Source: DASUBV01 sp963725175 (GTDB taxonomy: Bacteria > Actinomycetota > Actinomycetes > Streptosporangiales > Streptosporangiaceae). Taken from it: 64,000 bases of DNA. The DNA is taken from positions 4,154,001 to 4,218,000 of the forward strand of contig CAVRXH010000006.1 in NCBI GenBank assembly GCA_963725175.1, given 5' to 3'. Shown piece after piece: positions 1 to 7,928 of the stretch. The translations under genes were made by a program, and so were the position numbers. The notes beneath the pieces are model-generated. The model was not told the DNA's origin. It did no database searches and worked only from the letters and a program-made list of their open reading frames with translations. How positions within the stretch are numbered: the first letter of the stretch is position 1; each line of letters begins with the position of its first letter.

Positions 1-2378
1 AACGCGCCGAGGCCCGCGTTGTTCTGGTTGCACCAGTCGCCGCGGAACGGCCGCTCGTCAACCTTGGACTGGGTGACGAAGGTGCTCAGGACGGTCGACG
101 TGCTGGCCGCGGTGGGCCGGTTCGGGCCGCCCCAGCCGTTGCGCGAGGTGTCGATGAGCATCCCGATGGTGGAGGAGAAGCCGGCGCTGACCAGGTTGGA
201 GTACATGGCCTGGTCGTAGCTGAGCTCATCGATGTAGGGGTTGAACTGGTAGAAGTTGGCCGAGTCCACGGGCTGGCCGCCGATGCTCTCGGTCGCCGTC
301 ATGTAGGGCTCGGTGGTGGGCGTGTAGTTGGCGGTGTCGCTGATGAACCCGTCCACGCTGCTGACGCCGGCCGTGGTGCCGGAGGCCACCGACTTGTACA
401 GCGAGACGGCCGGGCCCATGTTGCTGGACCAGCCGAGCCACGCGGAGTGCGCGATGTCCACGTAGTTGTAGACGTTCGGGATCGCGTGCAGCTTGTTCAG
501 CGCGTACTGGACGCCATCGACGTAGGCCCCGCTGGAGTTGGCCTGGGAGCAGTTGGCGTCGCTGAGGTTGGTCACCAGGTTGGGCAGCGAGTCGGGCTCG
601 ATGATCGCGACGATCCTGATGTTGGTGTGCTCGTAGTCGGTGAGGACCTGGGCGATGGGGTTGATGTAGTCCTGCTCGTAGTAGGTCAGGCCGTTGTTGC
701 TGACGGTCAGCTCTCCGTTGGAGGCGAGCGCCGCGCAGTCACGGTTGGGCAGGTCGTAGATGACGAGCGGCACCAGGATCGGCGTGCTGCCAGACTCCTG
801 GCTGAGCGCGGTCTGCAGCTCGTTCTGCAGGCTCATCCTGCTGCTGTTGTCGGTGCCGCCGTAGATGGCGCCGATGTGGTCAAGCCAGACGGCCGTGGAC
901 TGCTTGCCGACCAGGGTCATCTGGGCGGCGAGCGTGCCGCTCGCGCCGGCGACGGAGGTAGCCACTTCCGCGGTGTAGTCGGGGTTGACGTACCAGCTTG
1001 AGCCGGTGAACGGGTTGACGACGTGCGAGGGCGTGGTGGTGGAGCCGGCCGCGGTCTCGGTGCCGGTGGTGGCGACCGAGGTGTACCCGGCCGAGCTGGC
1101 GGTGAAGGTGGCCGCGCCGGTGCTGCTGGTGTTGGCGGTCACGGTGACCGGCTGCGGGTAGTTCCAGTTGCTGGTGGTGAAGGTGAGCGAGGCGCCGGCG
1201 CTGATGGCCAGGCCGGTGTTGCCCGACGTGCGTCCCACCGCGACGGTCACGCTGGCCGTGGGCGCGGAGGACAGGGAGACGCCGAAGACCTCGCTGGTGC
1301 CCTGGGCCACGGAGAAGGTCGCCGGGTCCACGAGCAGGCCGCCGGTGGCGGTGGTCGAGGTCTCGGTCACCGCGACGGTGGCCGAGGTGTAGCCAGAGCC
1401 TGACGCGGTGAAGGTGGCGGCGCCGGTGCTGGAGGAGTCGGCCTTGACGGTCACGGTCTGGGCGGTGGAGTAGTTGCTCGGCGTGAAGGTGAGGGTGCCG
1501 CCGGAGCTGACGGACAGGCCGGTGTTGCCGGAGGTGTTGGCGACGGTGATGGTCTCGTTCGAGGTGGGCGCGGTCGACAGCGAGACCCCGAAGGTTCCGG
1601 TGCCGCCCTGGGCCACCGACAGGGACGTGGGGCTGGCCACCACGCTGGGCGTGGTCGCGGCGTTGACGGTCACCGAGACGGCGGTGGAGGTGGCCGTGTT
1701 GCCGCTGCCGTCGAAGGCCTCGGCGGTGAGGGAGTAGGTGCCGGCGGGGACGCTAGTCCAGCTGAAGGTGTACGGGCTGGTGGTCGCGGTGCTCAGCAGG
1801 GTGGTGCCGCTGAAGAACTCGACCTTGCTGATGGTCCCGCCGCTCTCGCTGGCAGAGGCGGCCAGGGGGATGGTGGCCGGGGCGGTGTAGGAGGCGCCGG
1901 ACGCCGGGCTGGTGAGCGACACCGTCGGCGAGCTGCCGCCGCCGCTGCCGTTGCAGGTGGCCCCGTTGAGGGTGAACACGGTGGGGGCGGTGTTGGTACC
2001 GGTGTAATTGAAGTTGGCGCCGATCTGCGTGTTGGCGCCGGTGCCCAGCGACCCGTTGTAGCTCTCGTTGGTGACGGTGACGTTCTTGCCGGACTGGGTC
2101 CAGTTGCCGGACCAGCCAGAGCTCAGCGTCTGGTTGCCGCTATAGGAATAGGCGAGGGTCCACGACGAGATGGCCGGCCCGTTGTTGGTGATGGTGACCC
2201 CGAGGGTGAACCCGGTGCCCCAGTCGTTCTGCACCGTGTAGGCCACCTGGCAGGCGGGAGCGGCGCTGGCCGGCGCGGCCACGGCCGCTGCTAGGCCCAT
2301 GCCGCCAAGCGCGACCACGGTTAACGTGGCCAGCACCCGGCGCAGGCGCGCCCTGATAATGCGCGGCGTAGATCTCAT
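1..2378 (-). CDS. Secreted multidomain GH6 cellulase (3' end cut off by window)
   Basis: Secreted beta-1,4-glucanase or cellobiohydrolase acting on cellulose. The ATG at 2378 follows a near-perfect AGGAGGATCTGC site. Domain order: signal peptide (residues 1-40, ending PASAAPA); CBM2-type cellulose-binding module (about 41-145, starting CQVAYTVQNDWGTGF, closing cysteine in NGATCNG); a bacterial Ig-like domain (about 150-240); two similar beta-rich repeats of about 100 residues (VASPTSLSVAQGGTGTFGVS and VDPATFSVAQGTSEVFGVS); then the GH6 catalytic domain from about residue 455. GH6 signatures are visible: VIYDLPNRDC and the catalytic-Asp motif AIIEPDSLPN. The reading frame runs off the window at GDWCNQNNAGLGA, so only the last part of the barrel is missing. 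The CBM sits N-terminal to the catalytic domain, with three accessory domains between. Endo- versus exo-mode cannot be told. Confidence 0.93.
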   Translation of the reverse strand, partial: MRSTPRIIRARLRRVLATLTVVALGGMGLAAAVAAPASAAPACQVAYTVQNDWGTGFTLGVTITNNGPAISSWTLAYSYSGNQTLSSGWSGNWTQSGKNVTVTNESYNGSLGTGANTQIGANFNYTGTNTAPTVFTLNGATCNGSGGGSSPTVSLTSPASGASYTAPATIPLAASASESGGTISKVEFFSGTTLLSTATTSPYTFSWTSVPAGTYSLTAEAFDGSGNTATSTAVSVTVNAATTPSVVASPTSLSVAQGGTGTFGVSLSTAPTSNETITVANTSGNTGLSVSSGGTLTFTPSNYSTAQTVTVKADSSSTGAATFTASGSGYTSATVAVTETSTTATGGLLVDPATFSVAQGTSEVFGVSLSSAPTASVTVAVGRTSGNTGLAISAGASLTFTTSNWNYPQPVTVTANTSSTGAATFTASSAGYTSVATTGTETAAGSTTTPSHVVNPFTGSSWYVNPDYTAEVATSVAGASGTLAAQMTLVGKQSTAVWLDHIGAIYGGTDNSSRMSLQNELQTALSQESGSTPILVPLVIYDLPNRDCAALASNGELTVSNNGLTYYEQDYINPIAQVLTDYEHTNIRIVAIIEPDSLPNLVTNLSDANCSQANSSGAYVDGVQYALNKLHAIPNVYNYVDIAHSAWLGWSSNMGPAVSLYKSVASGTTAGVSSVDGFISDTANYTPTTEPYMTATESIGGQPVDSANFYQFNPYIDELSYDQAMYSNLVSAGFSSTIGMLIDTSRNGWGGPNRPTAASTSTVLSTFVTQSKVDERPFRGDWCNQNNAGLGA

Positions 2379-2854
2379 GCAGATCCTCCTCGTGCTGTCC
2401 GGCCCGGCGGCATGCTCGAAGCGGGACGGGCCGGGCCAGCCGTCCTGCCGCGAACATAGGCTTCGGCGCGACCCGGGTACACCCGGCCGGCGGCGGCTCC
2501 GCGGGCTGCCGGCCTCCGGTCATCGCTGCCGGCGTAGCCCGGTTGCTCTCCTGGGTCCGGCCGGCGGCGGGGACCAGGGTCCTGACCAGGACCGTTCTCC
2601 GTGCCCGGTGCCTGGCGGGGCCAGTCGGGGCGACCCGCGCGGCCGCCTGGCGACGCTCGCGGCGCTGGCACAAAATGGGCCTGAACGGGAAAGTTTCATC
2701 GGACTCCCGCTCTCCAGGCGGACTCGGCGCCATCTCGCAGGGGCGCCGACCGTGGTCGCATGCTGAGGGAGCGGCGCCCGGCAGCTACCATTCGGTGGAG
2801 CCAGCACATAGCGAATGGGCACCATGCGCTGGACATGACATCGCGTGGAGATAC
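2379..2854. other. 476-bp divergent intergenic region with palindromes
   Basis: This separates the GH6 cellulase (minus) from the PIG-L gene (plus). At 2571-2593 two palindromes overlap: GGACC-AG-GGTCC (2571-2582) and GGTCCTG-AC-CAGGACC (2578-2593). A nine-base GAAAGTTTC palindrome lies at 2689-2697. These are candidate operators for cellulase control, but none matches a site I can name with confidence. I see no convincing ORF here; the long frames are unsupported. Confidence 0.35.
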
Positions 2855-3583
2855 ATGAAACATTGCGTAGTTGTCTCTCCTCATCTCGATGACGCGGCCT
2901 TGTCAGCCAGCACTCAGCTTGGTGCTGGCGGCATGACAGTTGTTACCTTGTTTTCCGCAATCCCGTCGGCCGACTGGCCTACTACGTGGTGGGACAGGCT
3001 TACCGGCGCGGCCAGTTCCCGTGATAGGCAGGTCGAACGGCAGGCCGAGGACGTCGCGGCCATGCGATTGCTCAACGCCAGCACCATTTACCTCGACGAG
3101 CTAGAACTGCTCTACCGCGATTCGGCTCCCGATCTGTCGGCGGCGACAGCCAGCCTGGCGGAATGCTTTCGCGATGCCGCGGATATCTGGCTGCCTGCCG
3201 CCATCGGCAGTCACCCTGACCACGTCATGACACGCGACGCCGGATTGCGTGCCGCCGCTCAGGCCGGCCGGACCGAGGTGACGCTTTATGCCGACTACCC
3301 CTATGTCCTGAAGCACGGGTGGCCGCCCTCCCTGACCGGGCAGGCACCGGGTCCTTTCATCGACGCCGACTACTGGCTCGCGTACCAGCTCGCCCAGGCA
3401 GGTCTCGACCCCGCTGCCCTGAAACCGGAGCTGGTGGTTCTCGATCGAGCGCAGCGTGCCCTGAAGAGTGAGGTCATCCGAGCCTACGAAAGCCAGGCCG
3501 CGGCCTTGTCCCTCACGCCGGCCGACCTGGCAGCCGATCCGGCGAAGCTCGACTACGAGCTGCGCTGGAAAATTCGGCGATAG
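2855..3583 (+). CDS. PIG-L family deacetylase (LmbE-like)
   Basis: Zinc-dependent N-deacetylase fold acting on N-acetylglucosamine-type amides, 242 residues. The family motif PHxDD is present near the N-terminus (VVSPHLDDAALS), with the second metal motif in GSHPDHVMTRDAG. I place the start at the ATG at 2855 after GTGGAG, because the conserved strand begins immediately (MKHCVVVSPHLDD); the open frame upstream is not conserved-looking. There is no signal peptide, so the protein is probably cytoplasmic. In actinomycetes this family covers mycothiol biosynthesis enzymes and antibiotic-tailoring deacetylases; the neighbours do not identify the substrate. Confidence 0.88.
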   Translation: MKHCVVVSPHLDDAALSASTQLGAGGMTVVTLFSAIPSADWPTTWWDRLTGAASSRDRQVERQAEDVAAMRLLNASTIYLDELELLYRDSAPDLSAATASLAECFRDAADIWLPAAIGSHPDHVMTRDAGLRAAAQAGRTEVTLYADYPYVLKHGWPPSLTGQAPGPFIDADYWLAYQLAQAGLDPAALKPELVVLDRAQRALKSEVIRAYESQAAALSLTPADLAADPAKLDYELRWKIRR

Positions 3584-3590
3584 AGGGCTA

Positions 3591-3619
3591 TTGACAGCCA
3601 AACTCCCCCGCGTGATACT
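3591..3619 (+). promoter_or_regulatory. Candidate sigma-70-type promoter for the lipase gene
   Basis: TTGACA (3591-3596), a 17-bp spacer and GATACT (3614-3619). Transcription would start near 3626, giving a leader of about 130 bases before the lipase ATG at 3760. The -35 is perfect and the spacing optimal; the -10 deviates at the first base. Confidence 0.5.
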
Positions 3620-3759
3620 CGTCAGTAACATCGGCAATATGAATGACGGCGGAGCATATTGCCGCGCCTGATCTGCCGCGCCATTCAGGGCCGGTCATTC
3701 CCGTGATTCCGTGTGCCTGAAGCCTGCCCGCTCGCGCGTGAGTCAGAAGGAGTGACGAC

Positions 3760-4716
3760 ATGAGATCGTGGCCCTGGCGGCATTTCCTCAGCCTGTCCGT
3801 GACGGCAGCCGGGGCGGCCGTCGTCCTGGCCGCGGGCACGGTAGCGGCGGCGCCGGCCCAGGCGTCCACGCTGCCGCTGGGCGGCGAGGCTGCGGCGTTC
3901 CTGACGTCGGCCAGCCCGTTCTATTACGAGGCCTCGCCGGCCGGCGCGAACGTGACCTGTCACCCGTCGGCGGCGCACCCGTACCCGGTGGTGCTCGTCG
4001 AGGGCACGTTCGCCAGCATGTACAACAGCTTCGAGGCGATATCCCCCGACCTGGTGAACAACGGCTACTGCGTCTACGCGTTCAATTACGGCCAGACGAT
4101 CCCGCTGTCGATGTTCCACGCCATGGGCGATATCACGCAGTCGGCGCAGCAGCTTTCCGCCGAGGTGAACCACGTGCTCTCGGTAACCGGCGCGAGCAAG
4201 GTCGACCTGGTCGGCTGGTCACAGGGCGGCATGATGCCGCGCTATTACATCAATGACCTGGGCGGCGCGTCGAAGGTGAACATGCTGGTCGGATTCGCGC
4301 CGTCGAACTACGGCACGACGCTGGACGGGCTCCAGACCCTGATCGATGACATCGGCCTGGAGGGCGTGGCCACCGGCCTCATCGGCATTACCTGCGACGC
4401 CTGCGACCAGCAACTGCAAGGCTCATCGTTCCTGGCCGGGCTGAACAAGACGCCGACGGTCTCCGGGGTCAAGTACGTGGTGATCGAGACCGACGGCGAT
4501 GACGTGGTGACCCCGTACACCAACGCGCTGCTGCCGGCCGGGTCCAACGTGCAGAACATCATCCTGCAGAACCAGTGCTCGCAGGACGCCAGCGATCACA
4601 TCTCGATCCCGTACGACTCGAACGCGCTGCAGGACATGATCAACGCGCTGGGGCCGGACTCGCCCGGCTTCCAGCCGGCCTGCGCCACGGTAGGGCCGAT
4701 CTTCGGTAACGTATAA
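3760..4716 (+). CDS. Secreted triacylglycerol lipase (class 2 lipase / EstA type)
   Basis: Secreted alpha/beta-hydrolase, 318 residues. The ATG at 3760 follows GAAGGAG. The N-terminus has a charged start (MRSWPWRH), a hydrophobic stretch and an Ala-rich signal cleavage region (VAAAPAQAS). The mature part begins with the family pattern YPVVLVEGTFA and carries the nucleophile elbow GWSQGG. A D-D-V-V-T-P stretch and the SDHISIPYD segment probably supply the acid and histidine. Several cysteines in the C-terminal half may form disulfides, as expected of an exported enzyme. A methyltransferase gene follows two bases after the stop codon, so the two are probably cotranscribed, though a functional link is not obvious. 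Confidence 0.88.
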   Translation: MRSWPWRHFLSLSVTAAGAAVVLAAGTVAAAPAQASTLPLGGEAAAFLTSASPFYYEASPAGANVTCHPSAAHPYPVVLVEGTFASMYNSFEAISPDLVNNGYCVYAFNYGQTIPLSMFHAMGDITQSAQQLSAEVNHVLSVTGASKVDLVGWSQGGMMPRYYINDLGGASKVNMLVGFAPSNYGTTLDGLQTLIDDIGLEGVATGLIGITCDACDQQLQGSSFLAGLNKTPTVSGVKYVVIETDGDDVVTPYTNALLPAGSNVQNIILQNQCSQDASDHISIPYDSNALQDMINALGPDSPGFQPACATVGPIFGNV

Positions 4717-4718
4717 CG

Positions 4719-5540
4719 GTGACGAGCCAGGATGCTGCGGGGGAACCGCCGGCCTTCGATACCTCAGTGGCGCATTCGGCCAGGGTCTACGACTACTGGC
4801 TGGGCGGCAAGGACAACTACGAGGCGGACCGGATAGCGGCCACGGAGGCCGCCGCGGCCAATCCCAACATCCTGCCGGGAGTCCGGGCCAACCGGGCGTT
4901 TCTCGGCCGCGCGGTGCGGCACCTGGCCAGCGAGGCCGGCATCCGGCAGTTCCTGGATGTCGGCACCGGCCTGCCCACGGCGGAGAACACGCACGAGGTC
5001 GCGCAGTCGGTCGCCCCGGCGTCCCGGATCGTTTACGTGGACAACGACCCGATCGTCCTCGCTCACGCCCGCGCGCTGCTGACCAGCTCGCCGGAGGGCG
5101 CGACCGCCTACATCGACGCCGACATGCGGGACACCGGAAGGATCTTGCGCGAGGCCGCGAAGACGCTGGACTTCAGCAAGCCCATCGCGGTGATCGCGCT
5201 GATGGTCCTGCAGTACATCCCGGACGCCGACGGATCGCACCAGGATGGGCCGCACCAGATCGTGTCCGCGCTGATGGACGCCGTCTGCCCCGGCAGCTAC
5301 CTGGTGATCTCCGACACCAGCATCGACATCGACACCGAGCGGGTGCGGCAGACCTCGGCCCGGCTGAACGCCCGGTTCCGGGGCACGCAGCAGACCCGGC
5401 GCCCCCGCGCCGAGATCGCCAGGTACTTCGACGGCCTGGAGTTCATCGACCCTGGCCTGGTGCTGCTCCCTGAGTGGCGGGCCGAGCCCAACCCCACGCA
5501 GGTCATCGCCTGCTATGCGGGCGTGGCCCGCAAGCCCTGA
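4719..5540 (+). CDS. SAM-dependent methyltransferase, DUF574 family
   Basis: Class I Rossmann methyltransferase of the actinobacterial DUF574 (PF04672) group, 273 residues. The family start pattern is clear: FDTSVAHSARVYDYWLGGKDNYEADR, then PNILPGVRANRAFLGRAVRHL and the SAM-binding segment QFLDVGTGLPT. The GTG start at 4719 lies two bases after the lipase stop with no good ribosome binding site of its own, so translation is probably coupled to the lipase. Members are very abundant in actinomycete genomes, and I know of no physiological substrate that can be assigned from sequence. Confidence 0.88.
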   Translation: MTSQDAAGEPPAFDTSVAHSARVYDYWLGGKDNYEADRIAATEAAAANPNILPGVRANRAFLGRAVRHLASEAGIRQFLDVGTGLPTAENTHEVAQSVAPASRIVYVDNDPIVLAHARALLTSSPEGATAYIDADMRDTGRILREAAKTLDFSKPIAVIALMVLQYIPDADGSHQDGPHQIVSALMDAVCPGSYLVISDTSIDIDTERVRQTSARLNARFRGTQQTRRPRAEIARYFDGLEFIDPGLVLLPEWRAEPNPTQVIACYAGVARKP

Positions 5541-5578
5541 TCGCCGGATTCTGGCCGCCGGATGCTGGCCGCCGGTGG

Positions 5579-6424
5579 CTAGCCGGTGATCAGAACCGGG
5601 CTTCCGATGGGAACCCGGGACAGTATCCGCAGAGCCGCGGCCGGTACCCGGACGCATCCGTGGCTGACCGGGTGGCCGAAGACGGCCGTCCTAGGCCAGC
5701 CATGCAGCGCGACGGTGCCGGGACCGCCATCGAAGGTTGCCAGCGTGGCCGAGTGCAGGCCAAGCGGCAAGATCAGCGGGCTGATGGTCGGATGGACCGG
5801 TGCCACGGAGGCGAGCAGGAATGTGCGTCCGGTCGGCGTAGGCGTCCCCCGTGCACCCACCGCTACCGTCCAGGTCCCCAGGCTGACCCGGCCATCAGAC
5901 ACGGTCAGCCGGTAGCCGGCGAGGTTCACCTTGACCTGATAGGCATCGGAGGCGACCCGCACTTGTCCGCCGCCGAGGTAGACCCAGCCGGTTGAGCGGT
6001 TCGGCCTGGCCGGAAGCAGGACCTGGTCCCAGCCGGGCCGTGACGCCACCACCGGAACCCAGGTCGGGCCGCCGAGCTCGGTGACAGGCAGCACCGCCAC
6101 GGGCGGGCCGCCGGGCCTGGCGTAGACGGCCTGCCTGGCCACCGGGTGCAGCACGATGCCCTTTTCCGGCGCGAACGGGTCCCGATCCAGGGGCGCACCG
6201 GTCAGCGTGCCGAAGGTGGTGGCCGTGGGTAGCCGCGCCAGCCGGGCCGCCGAGAGCCGCTGGGGCAGCACCACGCGCCGCCCTGGCGCGGACGGCAGGG
6301 CACGGGGCGTGCCAGCAGTCCCGCAACCGCAGGCCAGGATGGCCAGGCCGAGCGTACTTATACGCATGATTTGGCCTGGCCATGTCGGCCAGGGGGACCG
6401 GCCGGGTCCAGGGCGCCTGCGCAC
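5579..6424 (-). CDS. L,D-transpeptidase (YkuD) lipoprotein
   Basis: Cell-wall cross-linking enzyme forming 3-3 peptide bridges in peptidoglycan. The C-terminal catalytic signature is complete: ALHGWPRTAVFGHPVSHGCVR, with the HG and SHGC elements and the nucleophile Cys. An SH3-like segment precedes it. The N-terminus contains a short hydrophobic run ending ILACGCG, a plausible lipobox. The start is uncertain: GTG at 6424 has an AGAGG site seven bases upstream; the ATG at 6367 would give a more compact lipoprotein signal (MRISTLGLAILAC) but has a weak site. Transcribed convergently to the methyltransferase gene. Confidence 0.88.
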   Translation of the reverse strand: MRRRPGPGRSPWPTWPGQIMRISTLGLAILACGCGTAGTPRALPSAPGRRVVLPQRLSAARLARLPTATTFGTLTGAPLDRDPFAPEKGIVLHPVARQAVYARPGGPPVAVLPVTELGGPTWVPVVASRPGWDQVLLPARPNRSTGWVYLGGGQVRVASDAYQVKVNLAGYRLTVSDGRVSLGTWTVAVGARGTPTPTGRTFLLASVAPVHPTISPLILPLGLHSATLATFDGGPGTVALHGWPRTAVFGHPVSHGCVRVPAAALRILSRVPIGSPVLITG

Positions 6425-6808
6425 GGAATGCCTCTTCGGAGGTAATTCTATCGAGAGCGGACAAGAAGTTTATCAGCGAATAATGCGTTTTCATGGCGGT
6501 CGCACTTGGCATCGTAACAGCGCGCATGGCGAGAAGGAGATCGTTTCGCTAAGGCGAGCTATGAGGATTATGGGCATTTCCGCCACCCTTTTCCGGGACT
6601 GCCCCGCAGCGGTCACTGCCAGGGGTTTCTGGCGTCATGGCGATAGGCGCATTCGCCCTGCGACCGCCATCGCTGCCGTGTAGCGTGGCCCGGCGAAACT
6701 TATGGCACTTCGCTAGTCATCGGGCCCGCAAGGTCCTTCGGGATACGCACCCGGCAACGTCACGGGAAAGTCGCTTGCCGGTAACCTATTTTGGAAGGGA
6801 TCAGCAAA
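6425..6808. other. 384-bp divergent intergenic region
   Basis: Lies between the L,D-transpeptidase (minus) and the DUF3494 gene (plus). The ribosome binding site GGAAGGGA (6793-6800) belongs to the latter. A TAGAAT hexamer on the minus strand (6450-6445) lies just upstream of the GTG at 6424 and could be a -10 box. A 40-codon frame at 6561-6683 is not supported by anything beyond its length. I see no RNA gene. Confidence 0.3.
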
Positions 6809-7882
6809 ATGATAAGTATCGGCAGCCGTGCCTCGCGCAGGCTAGCTGTTTACTCCAGCGCGGCCGGGTGCCTGGTCATCGCCGTCGCCGTAGCCGTGAT
6901 CATCGCTACCCAGTCGGTCGCGGGCGCCGCGGTCGCGACCGTCGGCCTCGGTACGGCCGGCAGCTTCGGGGTGCTGGCCGGGAGCGCTGTCACCAATACG
7001 GGCGCCAGCGTCATTAACGGGGACCTCGGCGTGAGCCCGGGCACCGCGATCACCGGGTTTCCGCCGGGCATCGTGACGGGCGCCATCCACGATGCCGACG
7101 GTGTCGCGGGAGGAGCCAAGTCCGACCTGACCACTGCCTACAACGACGCCGCCGGGCGGAGTCCGTCGGGCAGCGTCGGGCCCTTCATCGGCGCTGGCCA
7201 GACGCTCACGCCCGGCGTTTACAACGCCACCTCGTCGCTGGACGTCGGCGGTTCGCTGACGCTGGACGCGCAAGGCGACCCGGACGCGGTCTTCATCTTC
7301 CAGGTCGGCTCCACGCTGGTCACAGACTCGGCCAGCTCGGTCATCCTGACCAACGGCGCCCAGGCCTGCAACGTCTTCTGGCAGGTGGGCAGTTCCGCGA
7401 CGCTCGGAACGCACTCCGCCTTCCAGGGCAGCATCCTGGCTCTCACCTCGATCTCGGTGACGACCGGCGACACCATCATCGGCCGGGCGCTAGCCCGCAA
7501 CGGCGCCGTCACCCTCGACGACGATGTCATCACCGTTCCGGCCTGTACCAGCCCGACCCCGACACCGACGCCGACCACGACCAGCCCGACACCCACTCCG
7601 AGTCCGACCAGGACCAGGCCGACGCCGACCCCGAGTCCGACCAGGACGAGCCCGAGCCCGAGCCCGAGTCCGACAAGGACCAAGCCGAGCCCGAGCCCGA
7701 GCCCCACCAGGACCAAGCCGAGCCCGAGCCCGAGCCCGAGTCCGACAAGGACCAGCCCGGGGCCGAGTCCCAGTCCGACCAGGACCAGTCCCGGACCCAG
7801 GCCCACGAGGCCAGGCCCGAGTCCTACCAGCCCAGCTCCGAGTCCGTCACCGGTACCGACGACCATCCCCGTAACTGGCTGA
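6809..7882 (+). CDS. Secreted ice-binding-like (DUF3494) protein with Pro-rich repeat tail
   Basis: 357 residues, from the ATG at 6809 after GGAAGGGA. A signal/anchor segment (about residues 10-40) is followed by a DUF3494 beta-helix domain (about 45-245) with family patterns: FGVLAGSAVTNTG, GDLGVSPGTAITGFPPG, VFIFQVGSTL, NVFWQVGSSATLG and GRALARNGAVTLDDD. The remainder (about 250-357) is a low-complexity stalk of PTPTPSPTRT-type repeats ending IPVTG, with no transmembrane helix or sorting motif. DUF3494 includes ice-binding adhesins, but many actinomycete members have no tested ice activity; an extracellular or wall-associated adhesive role is the safe reading. A paralogue lies at 9464-10342. 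Confidence 0.87.
   Translation: MISIGSRASRRLAVYSSAAGCLVIAVAVAVIIATQSVAGAAVATVGLGTAGSFGVLAGSAVTNTGASVINGDLGVSPGTAITGFPPGIVTGAIHDADGVAGGAKSDLTTAYNDAAGRSPSGSVGPFIGAGQTLTPGVYNATSSLDVGGSLTLDAQGDPDAVFIFQVGSTLVTDSASSVILTNGAQACNVFWQVGSSATLGTHSAFQGSILALTSISVTTGDTIIGRALARNGAVTLDDDVITVPACTSPTPTPTPTTTSPTPTPSPTRTRPTPTPSPTRTSPSPSPSPTRTKPSPSPSPTRTKPSPSPSPSPTRTSPGPSPSPTRTSPGPRPTRPGPSPTSPAPSPSPVPTTIPVTG
7550..7870 (+). repeat. In-frame Pro/Thr/Ser-rich coding repeat
   Basis: Tandem degenerate units of about 18-36 bases (consensus close to ccgagcccgagtccgaccagg) encode the PSPTRT stalk of the DUF3494 protein. All variation keeps the frame, so length change by slippage would alter stalk length only. Confidence 0.7.
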
Positions 7883-7884
7883 CG

Positions 7885-7928
7885 GCCGCTAGTCACCCCG
7901 CGCGGAACAGGGCGGGGTGACTAGCGGC
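7885..7928. terminator. Bidirectional hairpin terminator, perfect 17-bp stem
   Basis: The arms at 7885-7901 and 7912-7928 are exact reverse complements with a 10-base loop. It sits between the converging DUF3494 and SpoIIE-phosphatase genes, and its right arm contains the phosphatase stop codon. There is no T-run, as is common in GC-rich actinomycetes. Confidence 0.8.

Noticed and set aside
447..1737. Plus-strand frames opposite the cellulase
   Set aside because: The minus strand encodes clear CBM2, Ig-like and GH6 motifs through this whole stretch.
6561..6683. Short 40-codon gene upstream of the DUF3494 gene
   Set aside because: Only a weak AAGGCGAG before the ATG, Arg-rich composition typical of noncoding GC-rich DNA, and no recognisable motif.
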